Of a stretch of 64,000 nt of DNA, positions 43,847-54,556 are shown in pieces; within the stretch, counting starts at the first letter, position 1, and every line of letters begins with the position of its first letter. The DNA is taken from positions 124,001 through 188,000 of the forward strand of contig JAEWOH010000070.1 in NCBI GenBank assembly GCA_023460955.1, given 5' to 3'. The notes beneath the pieces were generated by a model. That model made no database searches. It was not told where the DNA came from and saw only the letters and a list, made by a program, of their open reading frames with translations. The DNA is from Bacillota bacterium (GTDB lineage: Bacteria > Bacillota > Clostridia > Acetivibrionales > DSM-1351). The position numbers were made by a program, and so were the translations under genes.

Positions 43847-46800
43847 ATGACAAAAAAATTGGTCGCAATACTGCTTGTAGTATGTATTATGGTATCTATA
43901 TTACCATCAGAATTATTAGCGGCAAATGCAGACGATGCTGCAACAGAACCTGTGAGAAGTTCATTTTCTGACGTTAAATCCAATGACTGGTTTTATGAGC
44001 ATGTTATGTATGCGGTTGAGAATGGATTGTTCACGGGTATCAGTAACACAAAATTTGATCCAAAAGGTACCATGACCCGTGCTATGTATGTAACCGTCAT
44101 GGGGCATATTGCGGAAATTGACTCACATAAATACAAGGGGAAACAGTTGTTTTCTGATGTCGGGGCAAATTCATGGTATGCACCGTATGTCATATGGGCA
44201 AAAGAAATGGGCATCACAAGCGGAGTGGGCGACCAAAAATTTGATCCGAATGGTCTTGTAACCCGTGAACAAATGGCAGTACTAACTGTTAAATTTTTTG
44301 ATGTATATGGCATTCCGTTACCAGAGAAAACAACCTTTACAAAGCCAAAAGACTTGGAAACAGTTGCTTCTTATGCGAAAGAGGCTGTTTTAAAGCTATG
44401 GTACTGCGGCCTTTTCAAAGGGGATAAAAGAGGTAATTTCAATCCGAAGAGTAACGCCACTCGCGCAGAGGCTGCTGCCTTTTGTAGAGGCATTGATGAA
44501 AAGGTTGAACAGTGGTTGATTGACACAGTAAAAAAGCAAAAGCCTGAAATTGAAGACATTGCTAAGAGTGATCCTAAAAAGCAGGAAACAGAAAAGCATG
44601 ACCCCGATAAACAGGAAGCAAATCCAAGTACAGGTTATACATATTATACTATAACATTTGACAGTAATGGCGGCAGCGATACATCAAGTATCTCCCGCCG
44701 TGAGGGCGCAAATTATTCTGAGCTTCCTGTTCCATATAAGGAAAAGAACATTTTTGATGGCTGGTATTACGATGCAGCATTGACAAAACGTGTTGGCAGC
44801 AATGATGTGTTGCGGGAAAATGTAAAATTATATGCAAAATGGAGTGGCGCTGCTCCTCTAAGTGAAAAAGAAACCCCACACTTTGCCAGCGCAACAGATC
44901 AGACAAAAGACTTTACTGTTAGGATTTTGGGGTTAGAGTCTATGACAGCCGAGGAAGTACAGGCGGCGATTTCTGTTAAAAACTTTAATTCCCAAGATAA
45001 AAAAGAATGGATTAAGGTAACAAAGAATGGCAGCACATTTATTGTGTCAGGTATAAACTACCTCGGCAAAGATGGTACAGCGCAAGAGGGATTTGAGGAG
45101 GGCTCAAGCTATAAGCTCACCCTGAATAATGATGCACTCACGTTTGAGGGATACTCTCAGGAAGTACGTGAATTTAATTTTACTATTAAAAAAGAAGATG
45201 TTTTTAACCTGACGTTAAACAATAAATTGGATTTTATCAAATTTGAAGACATCAGTAACATTATAGAAAATGGGAAAAGAACAGATACAATTAAAACTAC
45301 TCTTTTGTCAGTTGATGAAAACGGAACAACAGCAGCTGACATGGTCAAGGGTACCTTTACATATACAAAAGGTAAACTTGAAGTAGGCGATACTGTGACC
45401 ATCTACGAGGGGATTCATCCCAATGAGCGTGTGCTGGATGACACTCGTGAAGGTGCAAATGGTGCTATTGCTTATGTTGAAATCACCTCTGTAAACGGTA
45501 ATACTTACGGCTATAAAACCGCCAATGTTGAGAAGGTTCTTTTTACTCCTGACGTATTACCAGTACCTACAGGAGCAGATACAGATGGAGACGCTTCAAA
45601 TAACTCTATTACAGTACCTAAGTCTGTTATGGACTTTTCTGACGATATTTATTCTGCTGTGGGACTTGACTCACAGACCACAGTAGACAGAGGAGACTAT
45701 ATTTCCTTCTATACGGGAGAGTTAACCGCAAATCCAAATTCAAGAAATGCACCTCACCAAGCCGGTTCAGGTTATGCTTTGATAACAGAAGTGACCCAAA
45801 GCGGGGATACCTACATAATTACTTATAAAAGTGTAAGCTTGGATGAAATGCTTGCTGCTATGGATATGTACAATACAGACCCAATTGACGGGAATGAGAT
45901 GCTTAAAGGGGTTGATGTTGCAAAATTAGAGGGCGACATAGAAAAGCAGGCAATGGAGAGTGGTTTTGCCGAGGAAGCAGGCCAATATCTGGCCTCTATG
46001 GCAATAGAAACCAAGGCATTCACTGAAATTACCGAGGATTTTGAACTGCGTAATTATGAAATTTTAAATCAAAATGGTGAACCGCTTACATCTAATGATG
46101 TTAGACTTATGGAAAGCAAGAAGATGAAGGTTAAGGCAGAGGTTGAAAAGCCCGAGGCTTCCATCACTACAAAGTTAGAGCATTTTGATACATCAGGTCT
46201 TCGCCTCACTCTGAAAATAAAGGCGAAAATTACTATCGGCCCAGAAAAGCCTGAAGATGGTGATGGACAGATTATCATCAATCTGACAGGAGAATTCGAA
46301 GAGGAAATTCATATAGGTATAAATGTTGATGGTGGTGCACGCTGGGAATGGTGGGCAATATTCCCCTACATAGCTGAGTATGAAGTGACCGCCAATATTG
46401 ACCTTTTTAACTACACCGGTCTTAAGTTCAATGCCAGCATAGTTACAAAGGAATATAGTGATGATAAATGGACTGAAGACGAAGAACTGAAAAATGTTGT
46501 TGACGAACTGAAAAAGCTTGTTGATGAGGTGAAAGAAGGACTGGGCAGTGATAAAGAGGAGGATGACCCTGCCAATGATCTAATTAAAAAGTACAAGGCA
46601 ATGCTAGATACTGAAAGCGACTGGGTTAACATCGTAGAGAAAGAGATTTGGTCTTATGGCTACCGTATTCCACCTATAATGATAATAGAAATTAAAGTTG
46701 AGATAAAGTTTGTGATTCAGGCGAATATGAATATATCTCTGGGTGCAGAATTCTGGTACAAGACTGCAAAACGATACTCATATAATGTTGAGATTTTTGC

Positions 46801-49800
46801 CCAGAATGTTACCAGTGATGTTATTGACTTCGTGGAGGAGCAGTATGAGTTTACCTTCTATGTCATGGGTACCTTGGGCTTACGGGCCGGTATCAAGGCT
46901 GAGGCCAAAATATGTCTCTTCTCTGATAAATTTGCCAGTGCGGGGTTTGCTGCCGAGGCAGGTGCCTACATCAGAATGTGGGGTTACTTCTATTATCAGC
47001 TAACTTACAGAGAATCAGTAGGTAAGGAAAGTAAGTACGCCGGTGCGCTCTATTTTGAACTGGGTATATACCTGGAGATTACCTTTGAGGCTCAAGCCTT
47101 TGCCGGTACCTTCTCCTACAATCCTACCCTATACGAAAACGAATGGCCATTATGGTCGGCAGGTATGAGAGAGAATATTCAGGATTTTGCATATAAGCAA
47201 GAGGATGCGCCGGAGCTTTCACTGAAAAAGGCCATGAAAACAACAGTTGTGCCTGAGGGTGTATTTGAAATGCTTTATCTTGACTTGAAGACAGGTGACG
47301 ATGATACCAAAATTTATGATGATTCTGAGAAGTATTTTAAAATTGAGATGACCAATGACAAGTTCAGTTATGACAGAGCAACCAACAGGCTTACTGTAAT
47401 TCCTGCCGAAAAGGATATTACATTGGACGGTCAAATGGTTATAACTTGGGTAAATCAGCCGCTGGCCTGGACATCAAAACCTATCAGCAGCAAAATTGAT
47501 TTGCATTGGGATAATCTCAATGACGGATATGCTTTTGTTTTCCATACAGGTGGCGGAAGCAGTATTCCGATTCTAATTAAAAAATATGGCGAAGCCATTT
47601 CAGTACCTGACACGCCGGTAAAGAAGGGCTATGTGTTTGGCGGCTGGTATAGCGATCAAACGCTCACAACTCCATATACTCTTCCAAAAACCATGCCGAA
47701 CTTTGACATGGAGTTATATGCCAAGTGGATACCAGCAGATGATACCCCTTACAAGGTTGAATATTATGGTGAAATCCTGGGTAACGGTCAGTATGAGCTT
47801 TTAGAAGCTGATGTGTTGCGGGGAACAACGGATAGCACGGTGAATGCAGTGGCTAAGAGCTTTGAAGGATATATTACACCTGAAAGCAAGCAAATCACAA
47901 TTGCACCTGATGGCAGCAGCATACACCGCTACTATTATGACAGAAAGAGCTACACGCTGACCTTCTCCCGCGGGGATGCCGGAGGAGACAGTATTGTCAG
48001 CACGTTGAAGTACGGTGCAAAAATCATTCCACCTGCTTTTGTTTCGAAAGGCTATGCCTTTATTGGTTGGGATACGATTGTTGATGCAAACATGCCTGCA
48101 CATAATATAAGCTATACTGCACAATGGACACCATCGGATGACACTCCATACCGTGTTGAATATTACGTGGAGCAGGTAAATGGCAAATATACACTGCAAA
48201 GTTTAGATGAAGCAAAGACCGGTAGAACAGGAAGTACTGTGGATGTTCAAACTATTTTTGACAACACTTATCTAGTGGAAAACGGCATTACCTTTAAAAA
48301 TGTTACAGTAAATGGACAAGAAACAACAGCTCCTGTGATAACAGCAGACGGCAAGCTTATTATCAAGGTTAACTATCAGAGAGAGAGCCACAATGCCATT
48401 TTTGTGCATGAAAATGGTCAGGAAAATACGGTATATAGCATCAAATATCAGGGCTATATTACACCGCCTGCCTCAAATCCTATCAAAACTGGCTATGTAT
48501 TTGACGGTTGGGAAGGCTACACAAATGGAGATAAAATGGGTACAACTGATCTTACCTACGCTGCCAAGTGGAAGCCTGCAAAAAATACTGCTTATACTGT
48601 TAAGCACATCCGTGAGGATTTAAACGGTTCTTATCCTGTGAGTGGTGCTTTAGTGGAAGTAGAAACAAAATACGGCACAACAGATTCGGATACAACAGCC
48701 GAAGCAAAGACCTATGAAGGCTTTACTGCAGATACTGTTACTCAGGTTAAAATATTACCAAACGGTTCTTCCGAGGTCACCATCAAGTATAGACGCAATA
48801 GTTATCCGGTGGAATGGATTGCCGATGGTAAAACTTATAAGAATGAGCTGGTGAAATACGGTGCGATCATTACAGCACCCTCTCAGCTTCCGACAAAGCA
48901 AGGGTATATATTTGCAGACTGGAGTGGTTATACAGAGGGCGCGATTATGGGTATTGCCCAGCAGACCTTCACTGCAAACTGGAAGTCTGCAACTGATACA
49001 GACTATACAGTGAAACATATTCGTGAAGATTTAAGTGGTAATTATACCCTTGAAGAGGTGGAGAATAAGAAAGGAACGACAGAAGAACAGACAACTGCTT
49101 CTGCCAAAACCTATGAAGGCTTTACTGCCAACACTAACTATTCTCAGGTGAATATTGCAGCAGATGGCAGCAGTGAGGTTACAATTTATTATAACCGAAA
49201 CAGCTATACTATAACTTGGGTTGCCAATGGCGAAACCTATAATACTAGTCTAAGTGTGAAATTTGAACAACCTGTAGTCCTGCCGGAAGGCGTGCCCACA
49301 AACAAGGAGGGTTACACCTTTAACGGGTGGAGTAATGTTCCTGTTACCATGCCTGCACAAAGCAGGAGCTATGAGGCAACATGGACAGCAAATACCTATA
49401 CAGTGTCTTTCAATGTTAACGGCGGTGAAGAACTAACTGAGAACACGAAGGAAGTTACTTATGACAGTACCTATGGTCAACTACCTACTCCTACCAGGGC
49501 TGGGTATAGATTTGTTACATGGGTCAATGACAGCAATAATACAGTTAATGCAGCTACCACGGTAAAAACAGCTTCAGACCATACCCTCAGAGCAACTTGG
49601 GCAGCCGAGACCGATATTGCATATCATGTAAAGCATTATAAGCAAGATACAATGGGTGAAAACTACACCGTAGCAGATGATATAGTTCTATATGGTGAAA
49701 CCGGTACAGATACCAGCGCTGCTGCTAATGTGTATGAGGGTTTTACTGTTAAAGCCTTTGACCAGATTAAAATAAGCGGAGATGGCTCAACAGTGCTTGA

Positions 49801-52800
49801 AATTTACTATGACCGTAAGGTTCATAATGTTATATGGAACATCAATGGTACTGAAACTAACGATTCCTATCGTTACGGTGCAAGCATTATTCCTCCTGAC
49901 GCACAACGTCCAGGGTATAGCTTTGCAGGCTGGAACGGAAGCATTCCAGGCAGCATGCCAGATAATAACCTAAGTTATACTGCTCAGTGGATTGCTAACA
50001 AATATACACTTAGCTTTAATGGTAACGGGGGAAGTTCACCAGCTGCTACCACAGTAACCTATGATGGAAAATATGGAACTCTGCCGTCATCAACACGTAC
50101 AGGTTATACCTTTGCAGGATGGTTTACGGAGGCAAATGCTGGAACACAGATCACAACAGAAACAGACGTTAGAATCACAGCAGCTCAAACCATATATGCC
50201 CAATGGTCAGCCAACACTTATACTATCAGCTTTGACCTAAATACAGGAGAAGGAGCTGCTCCTGCTGCAATAACAGTGGTATATGACAGCAGCTACGGAC
50301 AACTGCCTGAGAACATTCCTGTAAAAACCGGGTACAACTTTAAGGGTTGGTATACAGCTGCAAACGGTGGGGTGAAAATAGAAAATACATCAAAAGTTAC
50401 CAGAGCCTCAGGTCACACACTGTATGCGCAGTGGGATGCCAATAGTTATTCTGTAATATTTGACGGTAACGGATCAGATGGCGGTAGTATGGGGACCCAG
50501 AGCCATATATATGACCAATCAATAGCTCTTTGCGCAAATGGTTTTGTTAAAACAGGTCATACTTTTACAGGCTGGAATACTAAAGCAGACGGATCCGGCA
50601 CAGCTTATGCCAATACCGAAAGCGTTAAAAATCTTGTAGCAAGCGGAGAATTTACCCTCTACGCTCAATGGCTGGTAAATTCGTACACCATTACCTTTGA
50701 CAGTAAGGGCGGCAGTGCTGTGACAAGCATTGTCCAAGATTACGGTACGACCATAACCAAACCCGAAGATCCTGAAAAAAGTGGCTATACTTTTGGTGGC
50801 TGGCAGAGGAATGGGACTGAGTACACTTTATCCACGATGCCTGCCGAAAACCTTACTTTGACGGCTATATGGAATATCGTAGATTACAGCATCATATATG
50901 AGCTCAATGGAGGTACAAACTCAGAAGAAAACCCGGCAGCCTATAGTATTGAAAGCGGAAATATCACTCTAAGAGAAGCAAGTTCTAAAACTGGTTATAC
51001 CTTTGATAATTGGTATACTGATAGTAACTTTACACAAGATAGCATGATTACAGGTATTGCAATTCCACAAGGCAGCACAGGGCCGAGAACCTTCTATGCA
51101 AGGTGGACCGCAAATCCATATACTGTAATCTTCCATAAAAATATAGGAGACGGAGAAACTCAAAGTCAAAGCTTCACTTATGACGAGGGAATGAAGTCAC
51201 TTGCAGATAATACCTTTACTCGAAACGGCTACACCTTTGACGGTTGGAATACCAGTGAAAATGGCACCGGCACAAGCTATACTGACAAGCAGTCTGTCAA
51301 AAATCTTACCACAAGCGGAACTGTCAACCTTTATGCCAAGTGGAAGTTAGTTGAATATTCCATCACCTACAACCTTAATGGAGGCACTCAGGCCAGTGGA
51401 CAAGCTACAAGTTTTAATGTAGAGAGCCAAGATATTGCACTCAAGGATCCAAGCAAGGGAGATGGATACGGCTTTATGGGTTGGTACGATAACCCTGGTT
51501 TTACAGGCAACAAGGTTACTGTTATTGCAAAGGGTAGTATTGCTAACAGTACCCTGTACGCAAAATGGGGTTTTGCCGGCAACTTCCAGGTGAGCAACAA
51601 CGGCAACAACACTTTTACAATAACAAGAAGCGGTAACGGCAGTGGAGATGTTCAAAACGTAGGACAGCAAACAGTATACTTCCGCACCATCAACGGTACG
51701 GCAATAGGCGGCACACATTTTTATCACCAGGGAGGAAGCGCTGCAGCGGTGACCTTTGCTGATGGAGAAACAAGTAAAACCGTAACAATAACAGAATATG
51801 GCGTTGTTAAAGCTTATACTGCACCTGATAATTCCCAAACCTATGAGACCACAAAATACTCAAACATCGACCGGACGTATCAGCTTGAGCTTGTAAGGGT
51901 GGTTGGAGGTGGACTTTTGGGAGCAACCACCAAGGCTACAAGAACTATTGCTAAGGATAATGCATATTGCATTAATAGCAGTGTATATGGCTATAAAACA
52001 TTTGCTAACAACACAGCAAACACACAAATATACGAAAGTGTCAGTAGCTGGGATGGTTCCGAGTACATAGGTCTTTCGGGAGACCCTCTGACCGGCCGCG
52101 GTGATACTGTAAATGTGCAAACGTATTTAACATATACGGTAGATGGAATGAAAGTTAAATTGGAAATCATCGGACAAGATGACGGGTGGCGTATGATACG
52201 ATTTGTGTTCTTTAATAATCACACAAATGGTACTGATACTGGTAAAAATAATTCCAGTCTTGGAACACTGCCAAGCGGTACAAAAGCTGCATTCGTATAT
52301 GGAATATCTACCGATTCGAACAACCAGGATGCCTATACCGTAGGGTTACCTGCACCTAATGGAACAATCAGCTCTCATCCGGGAACTAGCTATGGTGTTA
52401 CACTATCATCGTCAAGTTATGCAGATGGACAAAGTTCAAGCAATGGCTATGTTTTCTTTGGACTTAACGAAACCTGTGGTATCTCTGTTGCTGGATATAA
52501 TAGTGCCACAGCGGATTCTTCCTGGTGGTATAAGGGCGGAACACTCATGAGTGCTCCTAGCGACACCAGAGAACCGCAAAAAATTGGTATTGCACCAATG
52601 GCAGCAGGTGACTATAAGGCAGGAGAAACTGTTGCAATTGCCATTGTATTTGATGAAATAGTAGACAATGCCAACGGCGTAACCATTAACGGAACTAATC
52701 TAGATGGCAGCTGGAGCTGCTCGGGCGGCGCCGGTTCCAATGTTCTGTACTTTACGGGAACTGTTAAAACTGATTGCAATCAAGACAGCATTTTAAACGG

Positions 52801-52840
52801 AATTACCCTTGGCGGAACTCCGAAAGATATGGCAAACTAG
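43847..52840 (+). CDS. Giant SLH-anchored surface protein with InlB/MucBP-type repeats (module 2)
   Basis: About 2997 residues. ATG 43847 is chosen because AGGTGA lies 5 nt upstream; GTG 43838 is the alternative. Order: signal peptide (1-25), SLH domains at about 39-82, 103-150 and 163-217, a charged linker, one InlB-type repeat (about 265-335), and an unassigned region. Residues of about 500-1220 form the core shared with the protein at 3-5519. Then come fourteen more InlB-type repeats and five MucBP-like units (about 1228-2577), a Calx-beta-like domain (VYFRTINGTAIGGTHFYHQG, VTFADGETSKTVTI) and a 310-residue tail of unknown type. The SLH domains attach it to wall polymers; the repeats probably make a long adhesive stalk. 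A subtilase gene follows after a hairpin. Confidence 0.92.
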   Translation: MTKKLVAILLVVCIMVSILPSELLAANADDAATEPVRSSFSDVKSNDWFYEHVMYAVENGLFTGISNTKFDPKGTMTRAMYVTVMGHIAEIDSHKYKGKQLFSDVGANSWYAPYVIWAKEMGITSGVGDQKFDPNGLVTREQMAVLTVKFFDVYGIPLPEKTTFTKPKDLETVASYAKEAVLKLWYCGLFKGDKRGNFNPKSNATRAEAAAFCRGIDEKVEQWLIDTVKKQKPEIEDIAKSDPKKQETEKHDPDKQEANPSTGYTYYTITFDSNGGSDTSSISRREGANYSELPVPYKEKNIFDGWYYDAALTKRVGSNDVLRENVKLYAKWSGAAPLSEKETPHFASATDQTKDFTVRILGLESMTAEEVQAAISVKNFNSQDKKEWIKVTKNGSTFIVSGINYLGKDGTAQEGFEEGSSYKLTLNNDALTFEGYSQEVREFNFTIKKEDVFNLTLNNKLDFIKFEDISNIIENGKRTDTIKTTLLSVDENGTTAADMVKGTFTYTKGKLEVGDTVTIYEGIHPNERVLDDTREGANGAIAYVEITSVNGNTYGYKTANVEKVLFTPDVLPVPTGADTDGDASNNSITVPKSVMDFSDDIYSAVGLDSQTTVDRGDYISFYTGELTANPNSRNAPHQAGSGYALITEVTQSGDTYIITYKSVSLDEMLAAMDMYNTDPIDGNEMLKGVDVAKLEGDIEKQAMESGFAEEAGQYLASMAIETKAFTEITEDFELRNYEILNQNGEPLTSNDVRLMESKKMKVKAEVEKPEASITTKLEHFDTSGLRLTLKIKAKITIGPEKPEDGDGQIIINLTGEFEEEIHIGINVDGGARWEWWAIFPYIAEYEVTANIDLFNYTGLKFNASIVTKEYSDDKWTEDEELKNVVDELKKLVDEVKEGLGSDKEEDDPANDLIKKYKAMLDTESDWVNIVEKEIWSYGYRIPPIMIIEIKVEIKFVIQANMNISLGAEFWYKTAKRYSYNVEIFAQNVTSDVIDFVEEQYEFTFYVMGTLGLRAGIKAEAKICLFSDKFASAGFAAEAGAYIRMWGYFYYQLTYRESVGKESKYAGALYFELGIYLEITFEAQAFAGTFSYNPTLYENEWPLWSAGMRENIQDFAYKQEDAPELSLKKAMKTTVVPEGVFEMLYLDLKTGDDDTKIYDDSEKYFKIEMTNDKFSYDRATNRLTVIPAEKDITLDGQMVITWVNQPLAWTSKPISSKIDLHWDNLNDGYAFVFHTGGGSSIPILIKKYGEAISVPDTPVKKGYVFGGWYSDQTLTTPYTLPKTMPNFDMELYAKWIPADDTPYKVEYYGEILGNGQYELLEADVLRGTTDSTVNAVAKSFEGYITPESKQITIAPDGSSIHRYYYDRKSYTLTFSRGDAGGDSIVSTLKYGAKIIPPAFVSKGYAFIGWDTIVDANMPAHNISYTAQWTPSDDTPYRVEYYVEQVNGKYTLQSLDEAKTGRTGSTVDVQTIFDNTYLVENGITFKNVTVNGQETTAPVITADGKLIIKVNYQRESHNAIFVHENGQENTVYSIKYQGYITPPASNPIKTGYVFDGWEGYTNGDKMGTTDLTYAAKWKPAKNTAYTVKHIREDLNGSYPVSGALVEVETKYGTTDSDTTAEAKTYEGFTADTVTQVKILPNGSSEVTIKYRRNSYPVEWIADGKTYKNELVKYGAIITAPSQLPTKQGYIFADWSGYTEGAIMGIAQQTFTANWKSATDTDYTVKHIREDLSGNYTLEEVENKKGTTEEQTTASAKTYEGFTANTNYSQVNIAADGSSEVTIYYNRNSYTITWVANGETYNTSLSVKFEQPVVLPEGVPTNKEGYTFNGWSNVPVTMPAQSRSYEATWTANTYTVSFNVNGGEELTENTKEVTYDSTYGQLPTPTRAGYRFVTWVNDSNNTVNAATTVKTASDHTLRATWAAETDIAYHVKHYKQDTMGENYTVADDIVLYGETGTDTSAAANVYEGFTVKAFDQIKISGDGSTVLEIYYDRKVHNVIWNINGTETNDSYRYGASIIPPDAQRPGYSFAGWNGSIPGSMPDNNLSYTAQWIANKYTLSFNGNGGSSPAATTVTYDGKYGTLPSSTRTGYTFAGWFTEANAGTQITTETDVRITAAQTIYAQWSANTYTISFDLNTGEGAAPAAITVVYDSSYGQLPENIPVKTGYNFKGWYTAANGGVKIENTSKVTRASGHTLYAQWDANSYSVIFDGNGSDGGSMGTQSHIYDQSIALCANGFVKTGHTFTGWNTKADGSGTAYANTESVKNLVASGEFTLYAQWLVNSYTITFDSKGGSAVTSIVQDYGTTITKPEDPEKSGYTFGGWQRNGTEYTLSTMPAENLTLTAIWNIVDYSIIYELNGGTNSEENPAAYSIESGNITLREASSKTGYTFDNWYTDSNFTQDSMITGIAIPQGSTGPRTFYARWTANPYTVIFHKNIGDGETQSQSFTYDEGMKSLADNTFTRNGYTFDGWNTSENGTGTSYTDKQSVKNLTTSGTVNLYAKWKLVEYSITYNLNGGTQASGQATSFNVESQDIALKDPSKGDGYGFMGWYDNPGFTGNKVTVIAKGSIANSTLYAKWGFAGNFQVSNNGNNTFTITRSGNGSGDVQNVGQQTVYFRTINGTAIGGTHFYHQGGSAAAVTFADGETSKTVTITEYGVVKAYTAPDNSQTYETTKYSNIDRTYQLELVRVVGGGLLGATTKATRTIAKDNAYCINSSVYGYKTFANNTANTQIYESVSSWDGSEYIGLSGDPLTGRGDTVNVQTYLTYTVDGMKVKLEIIGQDDGWRMIRFVFFNNHTNGTDTGKNNSSLGTLPSGTKAAFVYGISTDSNNQDAYTVGLPAPNGTISSHPGTSYGVTLSSSSYADGQSSSNGYVFFGLNETCGISVAGYNSATADSSWWYKGGTLMSAPSDTREPQKIGIAPMAAGDYKAGETVAIAIVFDEIVDNANGVTINGTNLDGSWSCSGGAGSNVLYFTGTVKTDCNQDSILNGITLGGTPKDMAN

Positions 52841-52851
52841 AAATACATAGA

Positions 52852-52877
52852 GCCCCTGCCCTAAAAAAGGCAGGGGC
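52852..52877 (+). terminator. GC-rich intercistronic hairpin in module 2
   Basis: GCCCCTGCC (52852-52860) pairs perfectly with GGCAGGGGC (52869-52877) around an A-rich loop. There is no T run, so it is likely leaky or stabilising. Its position matches that of the hairpin in module 1 (5530-5553). Confidence 0.65.
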
Positions 52878-52901
52878 AATCTAGCTTAAGGGGGTGAAGA
52901 G

Positions 52902-53777
52902 GTGCGGAAGCTTGCTTTATTTATGGCATTCCTTTTATGCTTTTCCCAGACAGTATTTGCGGCGGAACCGGCAACAAAAAACACAATCAAAATCGCTATT
53001 ATCGACTCGGGTATTTCAATTAAAGCACTGGACGATGCCCATATCTACTCTGGAAAAAATTATATATTACCAAAAGAAAGCACAGAGGATAGATTAAATC
53101 ATGGAACTGCCATCGCAAGCCTTATATTGGGAAAGCCAAGTCGAGGACTGAAAGGGGCTTACGCCCAAGCAAGTCTTGTCCCGCTTGTCTTTTGCAGTGT
53201 AAAAGATAAAAAAGTGGTAAGGGGAGATGCAGTAATGCTTGCTAAGTGCATACGTGATGCGGTAGATACCTTTTCCTGCAGAGTGATTAACCTCAGTGCC
53301 GGTATCCTGATAAATTCAAGGGAACTAAAAGCCGCCTGCGACTATGCCGAAGAAAAGGGTGTGGTTATTATTTCTGCTGTCGGCAATGATAATATAGATG
53401 CCCCGGAACATTACTACTACCCGGCAGCTTACCATACTGTTATTGGTGTTGGTGCACTAGATAATCAGGGGAAGGTGGCAGACTTCTCCCAACGCAACAG
53501 CTCTGTTTCTCTAGTTGCAAAGGGCGATAATCTCCGGGTGGCAAGGGCTAGCGGCAGGATGACTTACGTCAGTGGTACTTCTTACGCATGTGCTTTTGTA
53601 ACCGCAGCAGCGGCGCAGGTTTTGGAAGAAAACCCAATGCTATCTCCAGCCGATGTGCGAAAACTCCTATATGAGTCTGCTACCGATTTGGGCAGAGTCG
53701 GATACGATATTGAAAGTGGCTACGGTGAGTTGAATACTAATAAGGCATTGGAACTTGCTAAAAGCTATGGGAGATAA
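52902..53777 (+). CDS. Secreted subtilisin-like (S8) serine protease without SLH domains
   Basis: 291 residues from GTG 52902 (AAGGGGG upstream). Signal peptide about 1-20 (ends TVFAAEP). Triad: D35 in IAIIDSGI, H67 in NHGTAIAS, S227 in SGTSYACAF; oxyanion N162 in SAVGNDN. The protein ends right after the catalytic domain. It is close in sequence to the catalytic part of the enzyme at 5579-6961 (shared GKNYILP/GQNYILP, GDAVMLAKCIRDAV, GYGELN/GWGILN). Without an anchor it may be released, or held by binding the giant protein. It is the second gene of module 2. Confidence 0.9.
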   Translation: MRKLALFMAFLLCFSQTVFAAEPATKNTIKIAIIDSGISIKALDDAHIYSGKNYILPKESTEDRLNHGTAIASLILGKPSRGLKGAYAQASLVPLVFCSVKDKKVVRGDAVMLAKCIRDAVDTFSCRVINLSAGILINSRELKAACDYAEEKGVVIISAVGNDNIDAPEHYYYPAAYHTVIGVGALDNQGKVADFSQRNSSVSLVAKGDNLRVARASGRMTYVSGTSYACAFVTAAAAQVLEENPMLSPADVRKLLYESATDLGRVGYDIESGYGELNTNKALELAKSYGR

Positions 53778-53814
53778 TATTTCGTATTCCAAAGTCGTCT
53801 TAATAATAAATTGG

Positions 53815-53858
53815 GGAACAATATGCAAAAAACGACCCTATTTTACATGGGGTCATTT
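53815..53858 (+). terminator. Intrinsic terminator, right member of the repeated terminator cassette
   Basis: GACCC and GGGTC (about 53833-53853) form a short stem followed by TTTTTT. The block starting GGAACAATATGCA matches the one at 43673-43723. Confidence 0.75.
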
Positions 53859-53991
53859 TTTGTATATTGTCACCATATCTCTGCCATTGCTGTAGGCATG
53901 GGGCCGAATATTTCAAATATCCCCCATGTAAGAGTTGGTACTTCAAGCTTGCTCGTTGATTTGGGACATGCTTTTATAAAAGTCAGAGCAC

Positions 53992-54471
53992 CTATTTGTT
54001 ATTTATGAGCATATAAATTTCACTCAAATGCAGCTTGAAATGCCGCAAATAATCTAAAATCATTGATTTAAGCGAGATAGAGTTATTTAGTGCGCTAATC
54101 CATACATTATCCATTTTTTCCATGTCCACGTTATTTATAATATGTACAAGATGATAATTGGAATACTTCCATAGCTGCACTAAATTTTCCCACTTTTCAT
54201 CCTGATAATTCTGGATTGCAATCCATTTATCATTGTTTCCGAAGTTCGCGTAATCTGGGAAAACCAAAGGACTGGATTGATATTGTAAATGGACTATTCT
54301 ATGTGTATTGTTTGAGGCTGAATCTATCATATGTCCCACAATCTGCTTGATTGTCCTGTTTTGAATGTTTTTCCGCTGAGTTAATGTATCTTCAGATAGC
54401 TGTAATAATTTTGGCTCCCATTCATTGATCAAAATAATCAGTTCCTGGTTATTTTCGCTAAATTCGTTCAT
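53992..54471 (-). CDS. DinB-like (DinB_2) four-helix protein
   Basis: 159 residues. A DinB/YfiT-type four-helix bundle; the three histidines that normally bind a metal are visible: H47 in QIVGHMIDSA, H144 and H148 in LRHFKLHLSEI. Members include thiol-S-transferases and many of unknown activity. Cytoplasmic. It diverges from the LysR regulator gene, which may control it. Confidence 0.8.
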   Translation of the reverse strand: MNEFSENNQELIILINEWEPKLLQLSEDTLTQRKNIQNRTIKQIVGHMIDSASNNTHRIVHLQYQSSPLVFPDYANFGNNDKWIAIQNYQDEKWENLVQLWKYSNYHLVHIINNVDMEKMDNVWISALNNSISLKSMILDYLRHFKLHLSEIYMLINNK

Positions 54472-54556
54472 CCTTAAATGCCCCTTTCAATTCTAATTTA
54501 ATTAAATATTTCAAAATATTAGATATTATGGTATCATGTAGTAAGGAATTAGTAAA

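Noticed and set aside
52894..53097. Alternative frame at the start of the second subtilase
   Set aside because: Out of frame with the signal peptide and catalytic motifs of the S8 protease.
53811..54008. Small frame after the second subtilase
   Set aside because: It starts inside the terminator cassette, has no plausible ribosome binding site, and shows no recognisable motif.
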